From assembly GCA_948467695.1 (NCBI GenBank), contig CAOKFJ010000100.1, positions 1 through 6,756 of the forward strand: a DNA stretch of 6,756 nt, in the 5' to 3' direction. The stretch's first letter is position 1, and every line of letters begins with the position of its first letter. The translations under genes and the position numbers were made by a program. Under the pieces are notes generated by a model. It saw only the letters and a list, made by a program, of their open reading frames with translations. It was not told where the DNA came from and did no database searches. Shown one piece after another: positions 1-6,564 of the stretch. Source of the stretch: an uncultured Allobaculum sp. (GTDB taxonomy: Bacteria; Bacillota_I; Bacilli_A; Erysipelotrichales; Erysipelotrichaceae).

Positions 1-49
1 TTTATGGATCTATAATTTTGAACTTCAATCCCGGGGGAATATCAAATGA

Positions 50-871
50 TTACGAGAGAATCTGGCTGAAGTTGAGATAGCGCATATCGATGCAGTCGAT
101 TGCGCCATCGGGAATCCACATTTCGAGCGGGCGCAGGCGAACAATCACGGGAAGAAACTTGCGCGTTCCAAGCAGCGAAGCCGCAAGACGCCGTCTTTTG
201 ACAAGGGTGCTCTTGAAGGCTTCGCAGCGTTTTGCCAGCCAGTTTTCCATGCTCAGCGCGTGTGTCTTCTGTGTGCATTTGGCGCTGTGCAGCGAGAGTG
301 TGGAATCGGCGTAGCAGTAGTCGAAATAATCCGCCTGAGCCGCGTGATGCAGATCGTCCGCATGGTCAAAGGGTTCGAGTCTTTCAAGCTTTGCCGGATC
401 CTTTCCCGTCATTTTTTCGAGTGCAGCCATGCGCTCGATGGACATCGCGGCATTTGCGCAGTCGGCTTTTGACTGGCTTGAATAGTGCTGCGGCCATGAT
501 TCGCATACCGACAGGGAGGAGGATTTTGCCTGATAAGCGCTTTGCGCACTGGGATAGCGTCCGATGGGCAGACAGTGCGGCAGCGACTGGGCGCGCTTTG
601 CTTTGGATGCTGCGCACCTTGATGCCGATGGAGGCCTGTGATCGTCAGGCACGGATGACTTTTCATACCTCTCGCATCCTGAGCCGGCAGAAAGAGGACG
701 GCTGTTCTTCTTTGGTCTGCCCGTCGTATGACGAGAACTGCTCACACCGTCGTATGGTGAGTGCAGTGTGTCTGCGCTTTTTCGAAAAGATGATTCAGCG
801 CTTGTGTCGTAAGGAATATTTTTTGTGTTGTTCATGTCTTGAGACTGACAGAAAAGGGCTTCGCGATACAT
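50..871 (-). CDS. Hypothetical protein, Ser/Arg-rich N-terminal half, function unknown
   Basis: I do not recognise this 273-residue frame. Residues 1 to about 140 are rich in Ser, Arg, Lys, Pro and His, with little hydrophobic content, and look disordered. Residues 145 to 273 look more like a folded soluble domain: an acidic stretch (LERLEPFDHADDLHHAAQAD), a helix-like basic segment ending KRRR near 225, then a hydrophobic strand-like FLPVIVRLRPLEMWIPDGAID. I see no signal peptide, membrane segment or catalytic motif. Codons in the second half (CGC, ATC, GAT, CTC, TCG) match those of parE and parC, which supports real coding; the first half fits less well. The start is uncertain: neither the ATG at 871 nor the one at 835 (reading MNNTKNIPYD) has a Shine-Dalgarno sequence. 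A stop at 884-886 limits any extension. It lies on the same strand as the flavin reductase but beyond that gene's terminator, so it is probably transcribed separately. It could also be a decayed or lineage-specific gene. Confidence 0.5.
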   Translation of the reverse strand: MYREALFCQSQDMNNTKNIPYDTSAESSFRKSADTLHSPYDGVSSSRHTTGRPKKNSRPLSAGSGCERYEKSSVPDDHRPPSASRCAASKAKRAQSLPHCLPIGRYPSAQSAYQAKSSSLSVCESWPQHYSSQSKADCANAAMSIERMAALEKMTGKDPAKLERLEPFDHADDLHHAAQADYFDYCYADSTLSLHSAKCTQKTHALSMENWLAKRCEAFKSTLVKRRRLAASLLGTRKFLPVIVRLRPLEMWIPDGAIDCIDMRYLNFSQILS

Positions 872-1041
872 GATCGTGCAAAATTAAGACGGAAAGTGTA
901 TGCAAATAAGAATAGAATCTGTCTTTATCATCCAATAGTGCAGCAGTGAAGAAAAAAGTGAATTCTGCGCATGGAACATCACTCTTTCGTTTTAGGGCTT
1001 TTCCGGCAACGAAAAAGTCATAAAATACTTTAAGTAAAGTG

Positions 1042-1069
1042 AATATATGCTTTTCGCATAGACTCGCAA
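1042..1069 (-). promoter_or_regulatory. Candidate promoter for the left-end hypothetical gene
   Basis: Read on the minus strand there is a -35-like TTGCGA (1069-1064), a 16-base spacer and a -10-like TATATT (1047-1042). The spacer contains a small inverted repeat, TATGC-GAAAA-GCATA (1060-1046). A start near 1035 would leave a leader of about 165 bases before the ATG at 871, which is long. This is the best candidate in the gene-free stretch 872-1186; apart from it and the terminator at 1116-1146 I see nothing there. The call rests on consensus matching only. Confidence 0.3.
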
Positions 1070-1115
1070 TGCATTGTCCGGAAACGATCGGGTGAACAGA
1101 GCACGAATGAATATG

Positions 1116-1146
1116 AAAAAATGCGAAGGACAATTGTCCTTCGCAT
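1116..1146 (-). terminator. Intrinsic terminator of the flavin reductase gene
   Basis: Positions 1121-1146 form a perfect 26-base palindrome. Its arms include GCGAAGGAC and GTCCTTCGC around an AATT centre. On the minus strand the hairpin is followed directly by six T residues (complement of 1121-1116), the classic Rho-independent layout. It begins about 40 bases after the stop codon of the minus-strand reductase. On the plus strand no T-run follows at once (the next is about 20 bases away), so it should act mainly in one direction. Confidence 0.88.
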
Positions 1147-1186
1147 CGGATATGCATGTGTGTCTGTTTTTTGATCGGTATGGCGA

Positions 1187-1756
1187 TTATGCTTCGGGAA
1201 TGAAACCTTCCTGATCCATCCAGGCAAGGAAAGCATCCGCCTGGCGTCCGATTTTATCGCGTACAGCTTCGGGATGTTCAAAGACATCTTCTTTGAATTC
1301 CTTTTCGTCGAGCTTGATGCCCATCTGGTCGGGGCATACTTTCATGCCCATGGCGTTGAGCAGTTCATCCAGATGACCGCGTGCGCTTTTGGTCGCGCGC
1401 GATCCGCCGGCGCCGGATACGGCTGCCGGTTTGCCAAAGGCGGGAGTATTCTCGCGCGCATAGGTCGGGGGAAGGGGACGGCTGATCCAGTCGAGCAGGT
1501 TTTTGAGACGGCCGGGGATTTCGCCGTTGTATTCGGGTGTGAAAAACCAAACGGCATCCGCCCAGTCAAACGCGTCGCGTGCATCGCCTACCGCATCCGG
1601 TACAGGTTCTTCAATATCCTGACTGAAGAAAGGCACACCGGAAAAATCCAGTGTTTTAACGTCCGCGCGTTTTTTGAGGGCTTCATCGGCATAGACAGAG
1701 AGTTTTCGGTTGAAGGATTTCTCTCTGGCAGAGCCGCAAATGAGTAGAATGTTCAT
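1187..1756 (-). CDS. NAD(P)H-dependent FMN reductase (flavodoxin-like fold)
   Basis: A 189-residue cytoplasmic flavoprotein of the NADPH-dependent FMN reductase family, which uses NAD(P)H to reduce bound FMN and passes electrons to quinones, azo compounds, chromate or other acceptors. The physiological substrate cannot be read from sequence. The N-terminal strand MNILLICGSAREKSFNRKL (1-19) carries the GSxRxxSxN phosphate-binding loop for FMN. Residues 73-93 (TPEYNGEIPGRLKNLLDW followed by ISR) are the family signature that contacts the flavin ring. A Gly-rich GAGGSRAT (115-122) follows the next strand, as usual in the family. Length is typical for the family (about 180-190). The start is the ATG at 1756, preceded by AAGGAG (complement of 1771-1766) 9 bases upstream. 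It is divergent from parE and ends at its own terminator, so it appears monocistronic. I saw no convincing promoter upstream; a CTGACA at 1811-1806 on this strand lacks a good -10 partner. Confidence 0.9.
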   Translation of the reverse strand: MNILLICGSAREKSFNRKLSVYADEALKKRADVKTLDFSGVPFFSQDIEEPVPDAVGDARDAFDWADAVWFFTPEYNGEIPGRLKNLLDWISRPLPPTYARENTPAFGKPAAVSGAGGSRATKSARGHLDELLNAMGMKVCPDQMGIKLDEKEFKEDVFEHPEAVRDKIGRQADAFLAWMDQEGFIPEA

Positions 1757-1864
1757 AATTTACATCTCCTTAAACGGATCGTATCACGCGAAAAACATGC
1801 CGTATTGTCAGGTGATTGAAAAGTTTTATGAGTGCCTGGTGCGCAAAATGCATGAGAGCACCCG

Positions 1865-1894
1865 TTTGCGATTAAACATGGAAAATGGTATTTA
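1865..1894 (+). promoter_or_regulatory. Candidate extended -10 promoter for parE-parC
   Basis: A weak -35-like TTTGCG (1865-1870) is followed after 18 bases by TATTTA (1889-1894), directly preceded by TGG (1886-1888), which fits the TGn extended -10 element that compensates for a poor -35. Transcription would start near 1901, giving a leader of about 39 bases that includes the parE ribosome binding site. It is the best candidate in the 183-base divergent region between the reductase and parE, but the -10 itself is only a partial match. Confidence 0.4.
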
Positions 1895-1924
1895 AATAGG
1901 TACGCCTTGAAAAAGGCGAAAGCG

Positions 1925-1933
1925 AAAGGAGAG
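1925..1933 (+). promoter_or_regulatory. Ribosome binding site deciding the parE start
   Basis: AAAGGAGAG lies so that GGAG ends 8 bases before the ATG at 1940. This supports the start giving MPQPAYDENS rather than the in-frame TTG at 1907, whose 11 extra codons would run through this site and which has no purine-rich sequence at the right distance. Confidence 0.85.
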
Positions 1934-1939
1934 TTGACT

Positions 1940-3859
1940 ATGCCTCAACCAGCGTATGACGAGAATTCGATCGTGATTCTCGAAGGGCTTGACGCCGTGC
2001 GCAAACGTCCGGGTATGTACATCGGATCGACGGACAAGCGCGGTCTTCATCATCTTGTCTGGGAAATTCTCGACAACTCCATCGACGAAGCCCTCAACGG
2101 ATTTGGAAACGAAATTACAGTGACACTGCACAAAGACGGCTCCTGCTCGGTGGAAGACTTTGGACGCGGCATGCCGGTCGGACGGCATAAAAGCGGAAAA
2201 TCCGCACTGGAGGTCATCTTCACCGTGCTTCATGCCGGCGGAAAATTCTCCAGTTCCTCGTATAAATCTTCCGGCGGTCTGCATGGCGTAGGCGCCAGCG
2301 TCGTCAACGCGCTCTCCTCCTGGGTTCGTGTGCGCGTAAAAGATGGAAAACAGATTTATGAAATGGAGTTTTCCAAAGGCGGCACCAGAACAGGCGAGCT
2401 GAAGGTTGTCGGCAAGACCAGACAGACCGGATCAAAAGTCACCTTCAAACCTGATCCTTCGATATTCAAGGAAACACGCTTCTCCTACTCCCGCATTAAA
2501 GAGCGCGTGCAGGAAGATGCATTTCTTTTAAAAGGACTGAAAATCCGCCTAGTCGACGAACGCGAAAATCCGAAGGAAGACGAATTCCTGTATGAAGACG
2601 GACTGAAGGCGTTTGTCGAAGAACTCGACAGCGATCATGAAGCGCTTCATCCGGTTGTTTCCTTCGAAGGCGAATCGCAGGGCATCAAGGTGCAGGCAGC
2701 ATTCCAGTACTGCGACACCTATCAGGAAAATATTCTCTCGTTTGCCAATATCGTGCGCACGCGCGATGGCGGAAGCCACGAGACAGGCGCAAGACAGGCG
2801 TTTACCCGCGTGTTCAACGACTATGCGCGCAAAGCCGGTCTTCTCAAAGAAAAAGACAAATCCATGGAAGGCACCGATATTCGCGAAGGGCTGACCATGG
2901 TCATTCACACGACCATTCCCGAAGAACTGCTTCAGTTTGAGGGACAGACCAAGGAGAAACTCGGCACACCTGCTGCCAAAGGCGCGGTCGATGGCGTGAT
3001 CAGCGAACATCTGCGCTATTTCCTGGAAGAAAATCAGGATATCGCCAGCATGCTCGTGCGCAAGATGATCAAGGCCGGCGCCGCAAGACGCGCTGCCAGA
3101 GAAGCAAGAGATCGGGCGCGCAAAGGAAAAGGCAAGAACCGTTCGGAACAGATTATTTCCGGAAAGCTTGTCCATGCCCAATCCAAAGATGCCAGACGCA
3201 AAGAACTGTATCTGGTCGAGGGCGATTCTGCGGGCGGATCGGCCAAACAGGGACGCGATTCGAAATATCAGGCCATTCTGCCGCTGCGAGGCAAAGTGCT
3301 CAATACGGAACACGCCACCCTTGAAGCCGTCGAGAAAAACGAAGAGCTCAATACGATCATTCATACACTCGATGCCGGTGTGGGCAGCAGCTTTGATGCT
3401 GAAGATTCCAACTATCACAAAGTCATTATCATGACCGATGCCGACGACGATGGAGCGCATATCCAGAACCTGCTTCTGACCTTCTTCTACCGCTTCATGC
3501 GTCCGCTCATTGAAGCCGGCATGTTATACATCGCTCTTCCGCCTTTGTACCGCATCGCAAAAAAGGACGAGGAATACTATCTGTATTCCAATGAAGAACT
3601 TGAACAGAAAAAAGCCGAACTCAAAACCGGCTACCGCATCAACCGCTACAAAGGTCTTGGCGAAATGAACGCCAATCAGCTGTGGGAGACGACGATGAAC
3701 CCCGAAACCCGCACGCTGCTGCGCGTCCGTCTTGAAGACGGACGTCTGGCGGAAAAACGCGTCAGCGAACTGATGGGCGATCGTCCGGATCTGCGCCGTC
3801 AGTGGATCGAAGACAACGTCGTCTTCACGCTTGAAGACGATTTTGACGCGACAGAGTAA
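1940..3859 (+). CDS. parE: DNA topoisomerase IV subunit B (ParE)
   Basis: The 639-residue ATPase subunit of topoisomerase IV. ATP binding closes its N-terminal gate around a DNA segment, which is passed through the break made by ParC to unlink sister chromosomes. The GHKL domain shows E42, D45 and N46 in WEILDNSIDE (ATP hydrolysis and Mg binding), D73 in VEDFGRGMP, and the ATP-lid GGLHGVG at 112-118. A transducer domain follows, with QTK at 336-338 contacting the gamma-phosphate. The TOPRIM domain has EGDSAGG (E427), PLRGK (448-452) and DADDDG (500-505). The tail motif YKGLGEMNANQLWETTMNP spans 570-588. PLRGK instead of the PLKGK usual in GyrB, FEGQTKEKLGTPAAK, and the adjacent parC favour ParE over GyrB. 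Length is typical. D429, whose GyrB equivalent is a quinolone-resistance site, is intact. Position 503 is Asp, where V or T is usual. It is the first gene of a two-gene unit with parC. Confidence 0.96.
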   Translation: MPQPAYDENSIVILEGLDAVRKRPGMYIGSTDKRGLHHLVWEILDNSIDEALNGFGNEITVTLHKDGSCSVEDFGRGMPVGRHKSGKSALEVIFTVLHAGGKFSSSSYKSSGGLHGVGASVVNALSSWVRVRVKDGKQIYEMEFSKGGTRTGELKVVGKTRQTGSKVTFKPDPSIFKETRFSYSRIKERVQEDAFLLKGLKIRLVDERENPKEDEFLYEDGLKAFVEELDSDHEALHPVVSFEGESQGIKVQAAFQYCDTYQENILSFANIVRTRDGGSHETGARQAFTRVFNDYARKAGLLKEKDKSMEGTDIREGLTMVIHTTIPEELLQFEGQTKEKLGTPAAKGAVDGVISEHLRYFLEENQDIASMLVRKMIKAGAARRAAREARDRARKGKGKNRSEQIISGKLVHAQSKDARRKELYLVEGDSAGGSAKQGRDSKYQAILPLRGKVLNTEHATLEAVEKNEELNTIIHTLDAGVGSSFDAEDSNYHKVIIMTDADDDGAHIQNLLLTFFYRFMRPLIEAGMLYIALPPLYRIAKKDEEYYLYSNEELEQKKAELKTGYRINRYKGLGEMNANQLWETTMNPETRTLLRVRLEDGRLAEKRVSELMGDRPDLRRQWIEDNVVFTLEDDFDATE

Positions 3860-3864
3860 GGAGG
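3858..3864 (+). promoter_or_regulatory. parC ribosome binding site overlapping the parE stop codon
   Basis: AAGGAGG, a full match to the anti-Shine-Dalgarno core, begins inside the TAA stop of parE (3857-3859) and ends 7 bases before the parC ATG at 3872. Ribosomes finishing parE therefore terminate on the parC initiation site, an arrangement expected to couple synthesis of the two subunits and keep them near equal amounts. The coupling is inferred from position. Confidence 0.9.
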
Positions 3865-3871
3865 AGACGAT

Positions 3872-6373
3872 ATGGCAAGAAAGAAAAAAACGGAAACACC
3901 CGCTCCCGTAGAGCCCAAAGTTGTCGACTCCGCGCTGGAAGAAATCGTCGCCGACCGCTTCTCGCGCTACTCCAAATACATCATTCAGGAGCGCGCTCTG
4001 CCCGATGCAAGAGACGGTCTCAAACCGGTTCAGCGCCGCATTCTGTGGGCGATGGAAGAAGACGGAAACACGTACTCCAAACAGTACCGCAAGTCCGCCA
4101 AAACCGTTGGTAACGTAATCGGCAACTATCATCCTCATGGCGATACATCCGTATACGACGCGATCGTGCGCATGTCGCAGGACTGGAAGTCCGCGCTGCC
4201 TTTGATCGATATGCAGGGAAACAACGGCTCGATCGACGACGACCCCGCCGCCGCGATGCGATATACCGAAGCGCGTCTGTCCAAAATCGCCGAATACCTG
4301 ATGCAGGATATCGAATGCGATACGGTAGACTGGTCGCCCAACTTTTCGGATGAAAAGCTTGAACCGACCGTTCTGCCCGCACGCTATCCAAACCTTCTGA
4401 TCAACGGCATCTCGGGCATCGCGGCAGGCTACGCAACAAATATTCCGCCGCACAACTTCAATGAAGTCATCGATGCCTGCATTTACCGCATCGATCATCC
4501 GAAGAGCACGACACGCGACTTGATGAACTATGTCAAAGGACCGGATTTTCCGACCGGCGGCATTGTCATGGGCGAAGACGGCATTTTCCAGGCGCTTGAT
4601 ACAGGCAAAGGCAAAGTCGTAATCCGCTCGAAAGCTGTCATTGAAGAGGGAAAAACGATCAACCAGATCGTCATCACCGAAATTCCGTACGATGTTGTCA
4701 AAGTGAACCTTGTTCGCCGCATTGATGAAATCCGTCTTAATGCCAACGTTTCCGGCATTCTGGATGTGCGCGATGAAAGCGACCGCAAAGGGCTTCGCAT
4801 TGTGCTCGACTTGAAAAAGGAAGCCAATCCCAAGGCGATTCTCAACTACCTGTACAAGAACACCGATCTGCAGGTCAACTATCACTACAACGTCATCGCC
4901 ATCGTCAACCGCACGCCCAGACAGTTAGGTCTTGGCGATATGCTTGATGCGTTTCTGGAACATCGCGAAGATGTTGTCTGCAAGCGCACGAGATTCGAGC
5001 TGCGCAAAAAGAAAGAGCGCATGCACATTGTCGAAGGACTGATTCGCGCGCTTTCCGTTCTGGATGAAATCATCGCCATCATTCGCGCCTCTTCGGGAAA
5101 AGCGGATTCGAAGAAAAACATCATCGCCCGCTTTGGCTTTTCCGAAGCGCAGGCGGAAGCGATTGTCACCATGCAGCTGTATCGTCTGTCCAATACCGAT
5201 GTGCTTGAGCTCAGGCAGGAAGCTGAAGATCTTGCCAAACGCATCGCTGAGCTGCAGACGATTCTGGATGATCCCAAAACGCGCAAGAAGCTGATGAAAA
5301 AGGAACTGCGCGAACTCACCAAAGAATTCGATATGCCGCGCCGTTCTGTGATCGAAGCCGATGTCGCGGAAATCGTCATCAACGAAACCGATATGATCGC
5401 CGATGAAACTGTCGTTGCGACCGTGTCGCGTCAGGGCTATTTCAAACGCGTTTCCCTGCGCTCCTATGCATCGAGCGCGCAAAACCAGCCGGCACTGCGA
5501 GAGGGCGATACGATCGAATTCTGCGATCAGGTTTCCACCCTCGACAATCTGCTTTTCTTTACCGACAAGGGACGCATGGGCATGGCGCCTGTGTACACGC
5601 TTGAAGAAAAGAAATGGAAAGATCAGGGCGTTCACTATTCATCCACATTCAAAACCGATCCCAACGAAAAAATCATTGCGGTGTTCGGCATGAAAGAAGG
5701 CGTGCAGAACACGGATCTGCTCATGGTGACGAAAAAAGGCCAGATCCGCCGTGTGAATATCGCTGAACTCAATCCGCCCAGAAAAGGCCGTCTCAATGCG
5801 CTGATGAGTCTTTCCACCGGCGATGAACTGATCGAAGTTGTCGCGAGCAGAAAAGCGGACGATCAGATCGTTCTGCTTAGCGAACGCGGTTTTGCCTTTA
5901 CGATGGATGCAAATGAAGTGCCTGTCTCCAAAGGCAAGGGAAAAGGCGTGCGCGCCATGAACCTGCAAAACGAAGACTACGTTTCTGCCATGCATCTTTG
6001 CGACGGCACGGATCTTGTTCTCGAAAACAGCGAAGGTCAGTTCAAACGCATTGACCTGAACGAAATCAAAACGCACAAACGCCCGGCCAAGGGCATGATG
6101 ATGTTCAAAACCGTCAAATCGCGTGAAGTGCGCATTGCCGATTCGCGTGTTGTGCGCGTGCAGGATGTCCTGCGCTTTAACGGCGGTGAGCTGCCGCCTC
6201 TGCATGTCTCTACACTCAGCCGCATGGCGCCCTCTTCAACATGGGCGCAGACAAACGCGCTAGAAGAAATGACAGGTTTTGTGCGAAAAGACCGTCGTCT
6301 TGAGTCGGGAGAGCGTAAACCGGAAGAAGACAAGCCGGAAGTGGTGCAGAACAGTCTTTTCGACATTGTCTAA
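3872..6373 (+). CDS. parC: DNA topoisomerase IV subunit A (ParC)
   Basis: The 833-residue DNA cleavage and rejoining subunit of topoisomerase IV; it acts with ParE on the nucleoid to decatenate daughter chromosomes. After a short basic leader (MARKKK), the winged-helix domain holds the quinolone-resistance region NYHPHGDTSVYDA (85-97) and the catalytic pair R130-Y131 in AAMRYTEAR; Y131 forms the covalent link to DNA. I183 in NGISGIAAG matches the intercalating isoleucine. A tower domain follows, then a charged coiled-coil segment at about 365-490 that makes the exit gate. Residues about 510-780 form the pinwheel wrapping domain, with blade motifs NPPRKGRLNAL (634-644), SKGKGKGVRAM (686-696) and RPAKGMMMFKT (737-747). 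No canonical GyrA box (QRRGGKG) is visible, which supports ParC over GyrA. The tail after about 800 is charged and ends QNSLFDIV, resembling a sliding-clamp binding peptide. The ATG has a full-consensus ribosome site 12 bases after parE. Confidence 0.96.
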   Translation: MARKKKTETPAPVEPKVVDSALEEIVADRFSRYSKYIIQERALPDARDGLKPVQRRILWAMEEDGNTYSKQYRKSAKTVGNVIGNYHPHGDTSVYDAIVRMSQDWKSALPLIDMQGNNGSIDDDPAAAMRYTEARLSKIAEYLMQDIECDTVDWSPNFSDEKLEPTVLPARYPNLLINGISGIAAGYATNIPPHNFNEVIDACIYRIDHPKSTTRDLMNYVKGPDFPTGGIVMGEDGIFQALDTGKGKVVIRSKAVIEEGKTINQIVITEIPYDVVKVNLVRRIDEIRLNANVSGILDVRDESDRKGLRIVLDLKKEANPKAILNYLYKNTDLQVNYHYNVIAIVNRTPRQLGLGDMLDAFLEHREDVVCKRTRFELRKKKERMHIVEGLIRALSVLDEIIAIIRASSGKADSKKNIIARFGFSEAQAEAIVTMQLYRLSNTDVLELRQEAEDLAKRIAELQTILDDPKTRKKLMKKELRELTKEFDMPRRSVIEADVAEIVINETDMIADETVVATVSRQGYFKRVSLRSYASSAQNQPALREGDTIEFCDQVSTLDNLLFFTDKGRMGMAPVYTLEEKKWKDQGVHYSSTFKTDPNEKIIAVFGMKEGVQNTDLLMVTKKGQIRRVNIAELNPPRKGRLNALMSLSTGDELIEVVASRKADDQIVLLSERGFAFTMDANEVPVSKGKGKGVRAMNLQNEDYVSAMHLCDGTDLVLENSEGQFKRIDLNEIKTHKRPAKGMMMFKTVKSREVRIADSRVVRVQDVLRFNGGELPPLHVSTLSRMAPSSTWAQTNALEEMTGFVRKDRRLESGERKPEEDKPEVVQNSLFDIV

Positions 6374-6505
6374 AGCTGATCAAAGCCATCAAGCACACGC
6401 GAAAAGAGCAGGCGATGCCTGATTATGCGAAACAGATTTGAAGTCGACAGATCACACACGACGAGCGTGAAGTATCCTTGACGTGCACTCATTGCATCGA
6501 AGCAA

Positions 6506-6534
6506 TTGAGCCGGCGTGTGATTTTGTGTAGAAT
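6506..6534 (+). promoter_or_regulatory. Sigma-A-type promoter for yneF
   Basis: TTGAGC (6506-6511), a 17-base spacer and TAGAAT (6529-6534) match the housekeeping consensus at four and five of six positions with ideal spacing. Transcription would begin near 6541 and leave a leader of about 24 bases holding the yneF ribosome site. An imperfect dyad, ATTGC-ATCGAA-GCAAT (6491-6506), touches the first base of the -35 box. In the rest of the 191-base gap after parC I see no hairpin with a T-run, so read-through from parC is also possible. Confidence 0.7.
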
Positions 6535-6564
6535 AACTAAGGAAAAAGAATGGAGCGATAAAGT

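Noticed and set aside
11..16. A perfect TATAAT on the plus strand at the left edge
   Set aside because: The -35 region is outside the window and no credible plus-strand gene follows, so it may be chance in an AT-rich gap.
721..756. A 10-base direct repeat, CCGTCGTATG, at 721-730 and 747-756
   Set aside because: Only two copies 26 bases apart, read in different frames of the hypothetical gene and too short to indicate a repeat element.
232..873. A 213-codon plus-strand frame opposite the left-end hypothetical gene
   Set aside because: Its translation is rich in Arg, Cys and Trp with no domain-like pattern and no ribosome site; the minus-strand frame is longer and has codon use matching the neighbours.
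795..1157. A 120-codon minus-strand frame in the gap before the reductase
   Set aside because: Its start lies just upstream of the reductase terminator hairpin (1116-1146), its coding would run through that hairpin, and it overlaps the hypothetical gene; Phe/His/Ser-rich with no recognisable motif.
1274..1747. A plus-strand frame opposite the flavin reductase
   Set aside because: Shadow of a clearly identified gene with family signatures and a strong ribosome site on the other strand.
1907..1939. An upstream TTG start for parE adding 11 residues
   Set aside because: The extension would code through the ribosome binding site at 1925-1933, and ParE proteins begin close to the ATG at 1940.
3524..4885. 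A 453-codon open frame on the minus strand across parE and parC
   Set aside because: It lies opposite two certain genes and is open only because their codon bias rarely produces antisense stops. Its translation (Phe/Val/Asp-rich) matches no recognisable protein.
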